Shown: in pieces, positions 1-10,875 of the stretch
Layout: each line of letters opens with the position of its first letter
Numbering within the stretch: the first letter of the stretch is position 1
From: Lentinus brumalis
Lineage: Eukaryota > Basidiomycota > Agaricomycetes > Polyporales > Polyporaceae
Length of the DNA stretch: 64,000 nt
Reading direction: 5' to 3'
Assembly (NCBI GenBank): GCA_001792895.1
Contig: MARA01000005.1
Span: 868,001-932,000, forward strand
Notes under the pieces: model-generated
What the model was told of the DNA's origin: nothing
Databases searched by the model: none
Seen by the model: the letters and a program-made list of their open reading frames with translations, nothing else
Made by a program: the position numbers and the translations under genes

Positions 1-1578
1 TTCGCGATCCTTGCCCTTGATTCTCGATGAACGGGACATGCCGCCGTCCTCCTGTGGTGAAGGGCTGCCCTTGGTCGCAGGGCTCGGTGAACCTCTCGGG
101 CTGTTCCTGCCATCCATAGACGTGTCCAGGGGTAAGGGTTTGCGGTGAACCTTCATCTGTGTTTGAGAAGGACTGCTTCGGCCGTATGTGCCGTCGAAGA
201 TGTCGGCAGCCCCGCGTTCTTCCCTGTATGGCTCAGCAGGATCTCGATGGTCCCGATCGCGCCTGATGGATCCCGCCACCCGTTTGAATGGCACGGATAC
301 CTTCCGCGACAGGCTCCGCGCAACAGCAGGCTTCCCGACCGGAGTGTGCGGGCGAGGGTCGTAGTGCCAGTCGTTATCATCAAGGCTGCCAACAGCAACG
401 AGCCGTCCGGATGAGCTACCAAAAACCGTGTAGTACGGCCCACCGCCTTCCTCGTCGCCTTCATCCGCTAGATCGAGGTGAGTCGCCGGGGAAGGCGCAG
501 ACGCAGCTATAGGCGTGGAAGGCGGTCTATACGCATCGTTAAAGCTCGCTGTCTCAGCGAGCTCGTCTCGGCGCTGCTCCTGCTGCTTGTAGGCAAGGGC
601 GACGGCACCAGCAGGTGTTAAAGCCGACGAAACCTGCGGACTCCTCGGAGGTTTGGGAGATGAGACCTTCGTTCGAGGGGATGTGCTGGGACGCGTTGCG
701 GACGTAGAGGGGGAGTTGGGTGGACGGGTCGAGTAGTAGGCAGAAAACGGCATATCATCACGGAGATAGGTCTGCTGATGTCTCGTTGACAAAGATCGAC
801 TAGGTGGGAGGGATTCATCCGTCGCAGCGCGCGCATGCATGACAGCAGCGCTGGGAGTGGTAGGATTCGAGCGCGCACTTGTCCGACGACGTAACACATT
901 ACGTGGTCTGCCGGGCTGCCCGTCACCAATGGCAGGCCTGCGCTCTGGGGAAGATGCATGGCCAGGGCGGGAGGCCGACGAAGAGCGGGTCCCCGGCAGT
1001 GAGACGTGACCCTGACGAGGAGCAGACGAGGAGCGTAGCCCAGTCGTGTTAACATGCAAAGTCATCTTTTCCCTGGATGCAGTCGCGCTCTTGGAAAGGG
1101 GAGGGCGCGAGAACATTCGGCTCGACGATGCGTCTACGGAGCGTTCGGAGTCGGAAAGGAGCGAGACAGAGCTCGATGGCATTTGCCTCGCAGGCTTGCT
1201 CATGAGGCGCTTGATGTCCAAGTGTCCGCTGGCGTCGCGGTCTGACGACATCCCCGACGACTTGTGCGAACCCGGGGCGGTGAAGGACCGCGAGGGATGA
1301 ACTGACCGCGACGGAGAGGGGACTGGGCTCGGAGTATGGCGCGACTGCGAGCGAGCGCTAGATGAGAACGCGAGAGATGGGGGTTCGAAGTCTCCAGTAT
1401 CTGAGAGCCACGTCGTCTGGGGAAGCGAGGTGGACTCAAACGGTACCCGGGTGGAGGACGTGCCACGACTGGGTTTCGGAGGGAGATAGGACGCAGTTTT
1501 GCTGGCCATATGCAGTCTTGTGGTGTCCATGGGGTAGGCCTGCTTTGCAGGCTGGGAAAGGTCGTACTGGGCCGACAT
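1..1578 (-). CDS. Ser/Pro/Arg-rich hypothetical protein, 3' end outside window
   Basis: I see one uninterrupted minus-strand reading frame from an ATG at 1578 to the left edge (526 codons, no stop). The start reads MSAQYDLSQPAKQ. The protein is dominated by Ser, Pro, Thr and Arg, with clusters such as SSSARSQSRHTPSP, so it is mostly disordered. Two less biased islands stand out: a segment with HLDIKRLMSKPA around residues 118-129, and an acidic stretch LADEGDEEGGG around residue 370. I do not recognise the family. The composition and Ser-Pro dipeptides suggest a phosphorylated regulatory or cytoskeletal scaffold, but that is inference. The domain that would identify it probably lies beyond the edge. 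Confidence 0.7.
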   Translation of the reverse strand, partial: MSAQYDLSQPAKQAYPMDTTRLHMASKTASYLPPKPSRGTSSTRVPFESTSLPQTTWLSDTGDFEPPSLAFSSSARSQSRHTPSPVPSPSRSVHPSRSFTAPGSHKSSGMSSDRDASGHLDIKRLMSKPARQMPSSSVSLLSDSERSVDASSSRMFSRPPLSKSATASREKMTLHVNTTGLRSSSAPRQGHVSLPGTRSSSASRPGHASSPERRPAIGDGQPGRPRNVLRRRTSARSNPTTPSAAVMHARAATDESLPPSRSLSTRHQQTYLRDDMPFSAYYSTRPPNSPSTSATRPSTSPRTKVSSPKPPRSPQVSSALTPAGAVALAYKQQEQRRDELAETASFNDAYRPPSTPIAASAPSPATHLDLADEGDEEGGGPYYTVFGSSSGRLVAVGSLDDNDWHYDPRPHTPVGKPAVARSLSRKVSVPFKRVAGSIRRDRDHRDPAEPYREERGAADIFDGTYGRSSPSQTQMKVHRKPLPLDTSMDGRNSPRGSPSPATKGSPSPQEDGGMSRSSRIKGKDRE

Positions 1579-2758
1579 GCTACGACGACGGGGAAGGGGA
1601 GAGCACAGTGAATAACTGCTAGGCTTGTACCACACGACATAGCGGATGCAGAAGGCCAACTCACCTTCGAAATAGTGCCAAGGGTCACGAACAATTATGT
1701 AGAGGGCGTCGAAACGGGAGTAGCACGGCTAATTAAGCCTGCGGAGAGTGTGAGAGATGCGGGACGTGGCCGGGGGAAGGAGAAATCACCGACATAATTG
1801 CTCTCAAAATGAAAGGCGTTCCAGCGAGGTCGAGAACACGAAGACTGAAGCGAGTATGCAGCGAGGCGTGTCGTCAAAAATCAACACGTGCAGGGTAGGG
1901 ATGGCGATGGACGCGGCGAGCGCGTCGAGATGGTATTTCCGTCACGAAGAACGACAGCGAGCAGCAGGCGCAAAGCAGCAAGGACAGTATATGCGAACAG
2001 CGAGAAAGGACTGTCGTCAGGTCAGAGAGCGAGAAGCAAAGGAATGTGGGCAGAGCGCGCGCCGCGTCGTCGTCGTCGTGGTGGTCGTCGGGGGCAAATC
2101 CCGCTCCGCTTTCCGTGCCTGTGTGCCGAAATTATTATTCCCACACCCAGAATTGGCAATTCCCGACGGCGTCCCGCCTGCCAACCACACTGCATGCTTT
2201 CAATTTGCTTTCATGAGGGCCGCTATATATTGAGGCTGCTCGATTCATTAGGAACATATCGTTCTCCTGTGCTCACAGATGCTCACAGTTATCTTCACCA
2301 GAGTCGGAAATCCGCAAAATTAAGAAGCCGAGCCTGCCGATGATCCAGCGTCTGTTGGTCCTCAGCCGTTCCTGGACTCTGGAGGCCGTCTTCTTATTGA
2401 GTGCTCTCCAACCTTGACTATGTACATAGCTTGAAGTACTCGTCTGGCTATTGGGAGACCGGGGTACCGACCTGTGCTTCTCGGTACAAAGCTGAAGCAA
2501 GGAAAGCTCCAGGTATTGGGAGGACGACTGTTAATTCGGTCAACAGTTGTACTTTTTCTGCTAATATTTGAGCAGCCCTAAAGCAGCAAACTACACCGGA
2601 TACAGTAGCTCATTTCAGACTGGACATACACTACGGAACAACCGAGCCTAGTAACAATCCATATGAGCATGACATTTCATCACATTCTAACGTAAGTGTC
2701 ATTCGGAGCTTGAAGGACCAAGTATGAAGAACCGGAAGTTGGAAGCACCACTCGCACT
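1579..2758. other. Intergenic, no gene seen
   Basis: This stretch holds the 5' region of the leftmost gene and the 3' region of the anoctamin gene. Short ORFs on both strands have no splice-consistent continuation or domain-like composition. A small GTC/GTG trinucleotide run lies near 2066-2090. I see no other structure. Confidence 0.5.
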
Positions 2759-5462
2759 CTACGCATCCTTCGTTTCCCGACTCAGCTCGTCAAGCCCCTC
2801 ATCGTGCATCCAAAACGGCGACGACTCGCCCGTCCGCCCAGCGTCACCGCCCTGGACCGCCTTCTCCTCTGCGTTAACCACGTCGGCCACGCCAAGGCTT
2901 CGGAGGTATTGCTCCTTCACGACCGTCTCGATCCGCTCTGCATCGCGCTCTTCCTTGCTCCCGCGCCAGAGCACGCGCTCCAGCGTGTGCCGCACGAGCA
3001 TGCGCACCAGGATGTATCCGTGCGAGGCCCCGAGCGCTATCAGCAGCGCCGAGCTCAGCATCTGCTCCGCCGACGAGTCAGGGCTGCTCAAATGGTGATG
3101 CGAGTGTGAGAGCGATGTGCCCACCGGCTTGCACTGATTCGACGGCCGGAAAAGATACACGAGTGCCGAGTTCGTCAGCGCCGCCAGCCAGGTGAGGAAC
3201 GTGAGGGCGTCCAGCCAGGGCCCAATCGTGTCCGTGCGTGTGGGGATCGGTCGCCGGACGTGTACGGTTATCTTGAACGCGTCGGACCGCAACTCCAGCC
3301 AATTGTTGATTAGTGACATCACTGAAAAAAGAGCTGATGAGCAACACCGACCCGATTGGTACACTCGCAATATGTACGTACCTGGCGCAAGGGGCCAAAT
3401 GGTAGACCACAGGGACACATAGCCGAACTGCGTGACCATTTCGCTATAGTCTGCGAAGAGATCGTATGGCGGCAGGGCGACCTCCCGCTTGACCCGGTCC
3501 ATGAACTCGCGTTCTTCGCTATCCGGCGCCTCTGCTTCCGGGTTGCCCGACTGATCTTCGAACATCACCCGCTTCTTCTTGCCGTTCCCGTTGCTACTGG
3601 CAGCACCTGCGGCCGGCGCGGCAAGCGAGAGGCCTCTCCCGCTTCGCACGGACGTGACTGCGCGCAGGATGAACGGCAACCCGATCTCGAGGAAGGTGTT
3701 CACCACCTGGTTGGTTACCGTGAATGCAAACATCTGATCCTGCAGCCGCTTCGGGTTGAGCTTCGTCCGGGCGTTGACGCTGTCCGTCTCCCAGAAGGTC
3801 CGATTCGTCAGCGGGATGGAGGAGTTGTCACCCTTGCCCGTGGAAGTCGTGTTGAATGGTGCCGTGACGTTCGTTGACAGCGATGTGATAATCGAGCCCA
3901 CCCAGGTCTGAGCGAATGAATTGTCGTGGAAGAGGTAGTACTGCACGGCGGCCATGACTTCCTCCCCGAACGGCACGTAGACGAACGCGGACAATGCGAT
4001 CCCGAGATAGGCGACAATCGCGGACAAGCTGAACGTCTTGATAGTCAATGATGCGTCATGGGTGGATTGGTGGGCGTGATTCTCCCAATTGGTGAATGAG
4101 ATGGCATACGAGTGGTAGATACTGAGGAGCCGGGGAACCAAAGCGACGAATAAGATTGTCGGGCTGAATCCCTGCACTGACGTTAGGTCATGTCAAGCTC
4201 ATTAACAGTAGGCTTAGTGACTCACGATGAGCTTGTGCCCGGGACCGGTATAGAGGTGGGTGACGAAAGCCTCAAAGACAAATATGCCGGTGAGTAGAAC
4301 AGCGAGCACGGATGCAAAGAACAATATGACGGGCAAGCTTGCGAGCGCCCTGAGATCTTTCCGCCACCAGGGAAGTGGGACGTATTGCGCTCTCCGCTTC
4401 TCAACACGAAATGAGCCCTTAGTGCCCCAGCGCACCGACAACTGCCTCTGCTTGATGCGCCACCATTCGACGAAGGTGATCGACCAAAGAAGGAGGATGG
4501 ATGAGTAGATGGTGGAGTATGGCTGGGCGAAGAAGTAGAATCCGACTCCGACAGCTGAGATAAAGAGGAGGTGTTTGGTGTAGAAGGAGAGGAAGTGGAA
4601 GTAGATGGCCACGGCTTCGCCGAACTGCACAAAGTCAGGATGATCCAATGCAGCGATAAATTGTGTGCTTACTTGCTCGCGAATCTTGTCGAATTTGACA
4701 AACCCAAGCTGTCTTGTGGTCCACGCGCGGATCCAGGCCTCATTGAATTTATGGTCGTGTAGAACCATGACCGACTCCACACGGTCCCAATTTGATGAGC
4801 CCGGTGCTACACCGAGCCCGCCGTCTGCGAGGGTGGCGGTGACGTACGTGTACACCAGTCGCAGCCTGTCTGCGGGGGTGAGAGGTTCGGATGCAAGGTC
4901 CCTGGTCCCCGTAGGATTGGTGGCCGGCAGTCCGCACAAAAAGTCTGAGTATCTGTCGGGAAGTCAGTAAGACGATACGAACAATACACGCTCGCCCTGG
5001 GAGCAATGCAGTGTTTGTACGACGCGGAACTCTTGCTTCATACGTGACGTCATTGGATATACGACGACTCGCATATGTATGGCAGCGACTCGCAAAGGTT
5101 GAGGAGCAAGTCGACAAGGACGTCGCAGCATCGCGTCTCTGCCCTGAGAGGGCTACATAGCCGAGTGTCGTCGCACGAGAAGATTGACTATTGTCCGGGA
5201 ATATTCACGGACAAGGCGACACTCACCGTTCGCGTTGAACCAGGCGTGCCAATGTGCTTTCCGGACACTGAACTAGCACGAGCAGCTGCCCCTCCTTTTC
5301 GCCTCGCTTCCCCACCGCTTGCAAGCGGCCGTTCTTGAGCACCTCGAGGAGCCGTGTGTATTGTTGGGTGGCCTGTCGCGCATTCTCCCTAGCTTGCGGC
5401 TTTGAGAGCACTTTGCCTGGAGATGAGCGGAAGACCAAGACTAGATCGACCTGAGGGGCCAT
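2759..5462 (-). CDS. Anoctamin/TMEM16 family membrane protein (Ist2-like)
   Basis: Complement join(2759..3321, 3382..4171, 4226..4952, 5227..5462) gives 771 residues with all phases consistent. The ATG at 5462 opens MAPQVDLVLVFRSS. Family hallmarks are the GEAVAIYFHFLSFYTKHLLF helix region, IYSSILLLWSITFVEWWR, and the late block SEMVTQFGYVSLWSTIWPLAP joined across the last intron to VMSLINNWLELRSDAFK and VRRPIPTRTDTIGPW. These match the conserved anoctamin core, whose members are lipid scramblases or Ca-gated channels; the yeast relative Ist2 tethers ER to plasma membrane. An N-glycosylation-rich loop (several NxS/T, e.g. NVTAPFNTT) sits between two membrane segments. The tail is polar and charged, without a clear Ist2 sorting signal. 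Intron 1 (274 nt) is long for this window; the others are 54 and 60 nt. Confidence 0.9.
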
Positions 5463-5814
5463 TTGTGAGGTTGTGAAGTCAGGTTGGACGTTGAGAGACA
5501 ACCACAGGATGTCCGACGCTGCGAGATGACTTCACAGGTACACGAGGCTCCAGTGCGTGGCGTTCGGATGTTTAACTTAGCGGCCAGATAGGGAGAGCAT
5601 TCGGCAAGTACTGAGCAGAGTATTGTTGTCTGTGAATACGGGAAGGGACGTCGTTTTCAATGAGCCTACGTGGTTATGGGTCAAGTCAACTGATGAGTGA
5701 AAGAAATGGCTTCAGCCAGCTTCAGCATTCCGCCTGGTAGCAGCGCCTGGTGAGGTTAACCTTGACAAGGTGTACCAATGTCTATATGTAACATTTTATG
5801 ACGTTGTGTTTCAG

Positions 5815-5915
5815 GCTTGGATGGCTCAGTTGGTTAGAGCGCAGGTCTCATACTTACGTATGACCACGCGATGTGGGTAATCCTGAGGTCATGAGTTCGA
5901 TCCTCATTCCGAGCA
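5815..5915 (+). tRNA. tRNA-Met (CAT), elongator type, with a 27-nt intron
   Basis: The acceptor stem GCTTGGA pairs with TCCGAGC (one G-T pair), with discriminator A at 5915. The D arm is GCTC..GAGC and the T arm ATGAG-TTCGATC-CTCAT. The anticodon CAT is at 5849-5851. An intron occupies about 5853-5879, directly after the purine 3' of the anticodon, the standard eukaryotic position. A run of five T follows immediately as an RNA polymerase III terminator. The A1-T pairing and full T stem resemble elongator rather than initiator tRNA-Met, but that distinction is less certain. Confidence 0.9.
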
Positions 5916-5920
5916 TTTTT
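5916..5920 (+). terminator. Pol III T-run terminator of the tRNA
   Basis: Five consecutive T directly follow the tRNA discriminator base, the usual RNA polymerase III stop signal. Confidence 0.7.
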
Positions 5921-6310
5921 CGTTGCTCATCGTTCTCGTTTTCACTCGTTTATGCGAGCCGCAGATGCAAGCGAAGACAGCCACTAAATGCACCATCCTG
6001 TTTTTTGCCTTGAAGTATATCACCAGGTTTGCCGGATTCACGGGGATTCATGAACTCAGGAACACCTGGTGAGGCTTTGCGAACCGGTACGTGGCAAAAG
6101 CATAGGGCTCCATATCACTCTCGGGATGCCTCAATGTTCGCTACCTCACTGCCTGGAGGGGTACCCCCTCTCAAACAACTCCTAGGAGCAAGACGTTGCT
6201 CAACACCCTCGGCGTGTACCAAATCACGGTCAACCCACCATATCCACGAAAAGATTGAGCATAGATATACGCACTACAAGACAAAACACACACAAACTAC
6301 TCCAGCCATA

Positions 6311-9300
6311 CTACTGTGAAGCACCCACACCCTGCTGTCCATTCCTCCCGTCACCAATGTCCAACCCCGCAAACTGGTTCGTTAATCCATAGAAAGGCTG
6401 TCCAGCGACGGGCGGACCCTCGCCCGCGGCCGGCGAAGTAGGTCCACCAGGCGCATACGGCGACGCGCCATACGCTCCCGGCTGCGGCTGGTCGGCGGGC
6501 TGAGCCTTGTTGATTTGTAGCGGGGCAATCTGCGTGGCATGCCCTACCAGAGTGGGTGTGGAGTCCTGCGTGCCTACCGAGTCGACGGACTGGGTGCGGG
6601 AGGCGGGGGGCGGCCCCTCCTTCACGCCTGGCACGGAGATGAAGTAGACGGAGCCTGTGGGATCTGTGCCTCCGTGCGCATAGTAGTGCGCCCAAGCCTG
6701 CACGTTCGGGTCGGCGTACGTCGTGTTCGGGTCGTAAACATAGGGTGGGCCACTCTGTTGTTGCTGCTGCTGCTGCTGAGGTGACGCCTGCTGCACAGGG
6801 TGCTGTTGTACAGGCAGCTGCTCCTGTGGCTGGGGTTGGGACTGGGGCTGAGGCTGAGACTGAGACTGAGGCCGGGGCTGAGACTGAGGCTGGGGCTGAG
6901 ACTGAGGCTGAGGCTGAATTTGAGACTGAGGCTGCGCCTGCTGCTGCACTTGGGGCTGAGGCAGGACTGGGGACTGCGGCTGAACCTGAGGCTCGGCCTG
7001 CACACTTGCCTGGGGATAAACCTGTGGCTGGTAATGCTCAGCCTGAACACCAGGCTGAGGGTAGATCTGCGGTTGCGGCGCCGGCTCTGGGCCGGCATGG
7101 GGACCAAGCTGAGGAGCACCCAAGTGCGGATGATGCTGCCCGGGGCTACCAGGATATCCCTGCTGCACAGGCGGTTCCACTGGCGCACCGTACGGATTGG
7201 AACCTGGGTATCCCTGAGGCGGCACTTGACTGTAGACAGATTGCGGACGAGCGCCGGGGTACGCGCTCGGGTCGCCGTAGGGTGGCTGGGGCGGCGGAGC
7301 ACCGTGAGGAGGATAAGCACCATCAGCCGGAGGGGGGTACGCGGCGGGTGCGGTGGGGTATGCATTGTAACCAGGCTGTTCATAGACAGTGGGGTTCCAA
7401 CCGTACGCTTGAGGACCTCCAGGAGCGACTGGAGGGCCACCAGGCGGCAAGTAATCTTGACGAGCGCGAGAATCGGGACGGCCTATATAAGACTGGCTCG
7501 AGGTCGGGACATAGCTCGGGCGACCATCGTATACTATTGACGCTGTCAGAACCTAGCGATGCATGGTTTAGTTACCCGTGACGTACCTCCTGTATGACGC
7601 GCCAAGCTCTCCTCCATCATTCTGTCAAATATCGTTCGCGCCTTCACGAAAGTCTCATTCATGGAGACGAGGTCAGCTGTCCGCACACATGTCAGAACCT
7701 GCCGTAACCTTCGTCAGAGATTAAGCACGAACCTCGCTTCTGACTGTACTTGTCAATGAGCTTCACGATCTTGGGGCGCAACGTCATGCAGGAGCGATAC
7801 AATTCCTGTCATTTTGCAGGCGATCAGTATCAGAAAGCACGTCGCACGATGGGGGACAAACCTGGATCTCTTCATCATCGGCAAGATTGTCCTTAGCGGG
7901 ATCCATGTTCCGAAGCATTGTCAACAAACGATCGACATTGGCTGCTTGCGCGAAAACAGCCGCTTCTTGCTCTGCCTCCCGTGCGATCTCGGCCGCAGTA
8001 GGTTCAGGCAAAGGTTCCTGAGAGCACGTGTTCAAAGGTAAGCTGGAGGAAGTGCGCGACTGTACATACCACATAGTTGACGGGAAAGATGCCAGTGCGA
8101 CCCTTCAGCTGCCCGCGCCACCAGTCTTTGTAGTTCTGGTCGACGACTTTGATGATGTCTCCTTTCTCGAACGCGAGTTCTCCCGGCTCGGTGGGCTCGA
8201 ACGTATGCATCGCACGGACACGGGTGACAATTGGGATACCGTCTTGCGACGACCTGACGGATGATGGGGATGGACTGGTGACGGTAGCGCTGGATACCGA
8301 TGAAGGAGATGTGTCCACGGCGGAGACAGCGGGGGTAGAAGAGGACGGAACATATCCTCCATAAGTCGGTGGCTGTTTGGCAGCGCTTTGCGCAGGACGG
8401 GAGGACGAGCCCGAGGGCCCTGCTGCGGATGAGGACGACGCTGCTGTCGAGCTGCCAGCACCCGAACCGCCCGCACCACTGGATGAGGCAAGCGAGTACG
8501 CTTCCCACTGGGATCGGCCGCCCTTGTCCTGCATGGACAGCTCCAAGACCCGCTGAAGCTCTTCTTCTTCTCGGCGGCGAACCTCGTCGTCCACATCCGG
8601 AGGTGGCGGCTCGTTAGGCGTCTCGAACTTGTAGCCTAGATTATATATAGACATTAGCGAAGTCAGAAACTCGGTTCTGTAGCAACTTGGGGCCGGGAGA
8701 TTCGCGGGACGATCCGCTCAGCCTCTCCGATGGGCTGCGCCATCGGCGGGCAAGCGTTGCCGCCCGCAGCCCTGCGAGCCCGAAGTCCTTGGTTTATGCG
8801 GCACAGCACGGTCAAGCAGGAGGGCAAGGGAAGCGACATGGTCGAGCTCGCGGTGGCGATAGCGAAGCTGCCTATCAACCCGCAAGATTGTCAGCGATAC
8901 TAGGGCTGCTCAATTCTTCTAGATCTTCGATGTTGGGAAGAATTGAACAGCCCTGCTGTCACTAAGACGATGAAGAGCTGCCGCAGAGACAATACTGCGC
9001 AGAGGACGAAAGTCCGGTCAGTCACCTTCATCGCTTCCGCCACCGACACCCGCACCCGCCTTCGATCGCCGACATGACCTATGCCGTCCCATGTCGTCGG
9101 TCGCAGCAAGCCACAGGGCGACGGTCAGCGCGGTGGCTGGCTGGATGTCGTGTATGTTGAGTAGAATCTCCTCCCAATTCTCACAGAAGATTCTCGCAGC
9201 TCCGACTAAAACGAAGTAGAGAGCGGTGGAGGTACGACTCACCCTTGGACTTAAGGTTCTCATAGCATTCCTCCATCAGACCGAGGGTGGGGTCCTTCTC

Positions 9301-9824
9301 AAACTCGGCGGTCCAGATCGCCACCGACGCAAGGGCACGCTTGCGTACTTTGTCATGGGTTGTCTGTGTCGCGTGTTGGGGAGATATCATCGCATGTATG
9401 TGAACGCACGTACCCTATCGGTGATGAGCTTCTCCAAACCCTGCGTGAATGCCCGCGATGATATCTCTCTGTGTACCTCGACACCGCAGTTCTTAGACAA
9501 GGCCTCGACCAACGTAAGGGTATAGAGTTGAACGTTTGGGTTTCGATGCGCTAGTCGCTTCAGCGCCGCTGCGACGACATTCCGGGCTCTGTGTTGGAGC
9601 CGACAGTGAGCACTTGGACGATACATTAGACATCATGCACTCACCCCTGCTCCCCCTCCTCCTGGACCTTGTCGCACAGGTTCAGTATAAGCTCCCAGTT
9701 CTCTCCCGTCAGGTTCTCATCGGTCGTCTTTGCTGGAAGGGCGTTAGCACGCCGATACGCGTACGGTCGAACAACACGCACCGACGATCTCGTCGTAGGG
9801 ATTGGGCTGGCCTCCTCTAAACAT
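6311..9824 (-). CDS. HSE1: ESCRT-0 subunit HSE1 (VHS, UIM, SH3, GAT, Gln/Pro tail)
   Basis: Complement join(6311..7542, 7587..7676, 7733..7805, 7862..8017, 8070..8635, 9243..9363, 9414..9588, 9645..9732, 9782..9824) gives 847 residues, all phases consistent. It starts [14 protein letters not shown]. The VHS domain (about 1-150) includes [20 protein letters not shown] and [14 protein letters not shown] ubiquitin-interacting motif, [16 protein letters not shown], lies near 165-182, and an SH3 domain (about 281-331) ends [11 protein letters not shown]. The GAT/coiled region follows ([35 protein letters not shown]). The last 400 residues are Pro/Gln-rich with SQPQ repeats and a polyGln run. HSE1 pairs with VPS27 at endosomes to sort ubiquitinated membrane proteins. 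Intron 5 is 607 nt, about ten times its neighbours, and carries an inverted repeat. Confidence 0.95.
6757..6780. repeat. CTG/CAG microsatellite coding polyGln in HSE1
   Basis: Consecutive TGTTGTTGCTGCTGCTGCTG-type triplets encode eight Gln in the HSE1 tail on the minus strand. The adjoining stretch at about 6820-6960 is an imperfect CTGAGG/CTGAGA repeat that encodes alternating Pro/Ser-Gln units. Confidence 0.8.
8902..8954. repeat. Inverted repeat with 18-bp arms inside HSE1 intron 5
   Basis: The left arm AGGGCTGCTCAATTCTTC (8902-8919) and right arm GAAGAATTGAACAGCCCT (8937-8954) are reverse complements with one mismatch, separated by 17 nt. It would form a stable hairpin in the pre-mRNA. 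No longer terminal repeats or target duplication are evident around it. Confidence 0.75.
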
Positions 9825-10076
9825 AGTCTGTGTATGCGCAACCTGCAAGCTATTGCAGGGGTGACGGTGGTAGAGATGAGGAGGATGAGGAGAATGAAGA
9901 CGAAGGAAGATGAGAGTAAGACGCAGCTCGCTCGACGCTGCGGACTATGATGAGCCATGACGGTCCGGCTGTTGCCGGTAATCACCCCGATATGGAAGTG
10001 ACGCCACCGCCCGAGGAGAGCACTGAGCAGCAAGCATGCGGCAGGTCGCCACACTTCTTTCTTCTTCTCCCCCATC

Positions 10077-10662
10077 ATGGCTAAGGGTATGTGCACTGTC
10101 GTGTTGTTTCTCGCAGCTAACGCAGATTCTGCTGGATAGTGCCCAGGAATTTCCGTCTGCTCGAGGAGCTCGAGAAGGGCGAGAAGGGCATCGGCGACGG
10201 CTCCTGCTCGTACGGTCTCGAGGATGGAGACGATATCATGATGAGCCACTGGAACGGCACAATCATCGGTCCTGGACACGTCAGTACTTGCTTGGATACA
10301 GTGTGCCATGATCGATGGAAAGAGGACTGACTCCTTCCCTGCTGCAGACCGTCCACGAGAACCGCATCTACAGCCTGAAGATCACATGCGGGGAGGACTA
10401 TCCCGATCGTCCCCCCAGCGTCCAATTTGTCTCCCGTGTCAACCTACCGTTCGTCAATCCAGTAGATGGCAAGGTCGATCCCTCCAAGCTCCCCGTCCTC
10501 GCACATTGGAACCGGAACTATAGCATTGAGACTGTGTTGGTGGAGATCCGAAGGTGCGTCTGTCCTTAGATCACACTATATCATTGCCAACCGCCCTTCA
10601 GGGAGATGGGGTCCGCGAGCAACCGGAAGCTCCCCCAGCCCCCAGAGGGAAGCACGTTCTAA
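10077..10662 (+). CDS. MMS2: Ubiquitin-conjugating enzyme variant (Mms2/UBE2V type)
   Basis: Join(10077..10086, 10140..10279, 10348..10553, 10602..10662) gives 138 residues, the usual UEV length. It begins [20 protein letters not shown]. The E2 fold markers are present: [21 protein letters not shown], a [15 protein letters not shown] strand and the [12 protein letters not shown] region. The catalytic HPN-Cys segment is replaced ([18 protein letters not shown]) with no Cys at the active position, which defines UEVs. Mms2 works with Ubc13 to build Lys63-linked ubiquitin chains for error-free postreplication repair. A short first exon of ten coding bases is typical for the family in fungi. It converges on the sugar transporter with a 213-bp gap. 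Confidence 0.93.
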
Positions 10663-10875
10663 TGACCGCGAAATGAACCAGGCAGTATACATCTTGTTGT
10701 GATGAGTATCGTGTTTTAGTATCAACCAAGTATCCCAATTGTCACATATACAACATCCTCTTGCATCCGTGAATGGACCGAAGCTGATCAGTCTGAACAC
10801 ACCAGATGCACCTCTTGCACTGCCCTCTGAGCACTTAGCGCGCTTCTCCACTCGCTCTCCTCAGATGCTGCAGTG

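Noticed and set aside
2566..3092. TTTGAGCAGCCCT at 2566 inverted against AGGGCTGCTCAAA at 3080
   Set aside because: A 13-bp match is expected by chance several times in 64 kb and one copy is anoctamin coding sequence.
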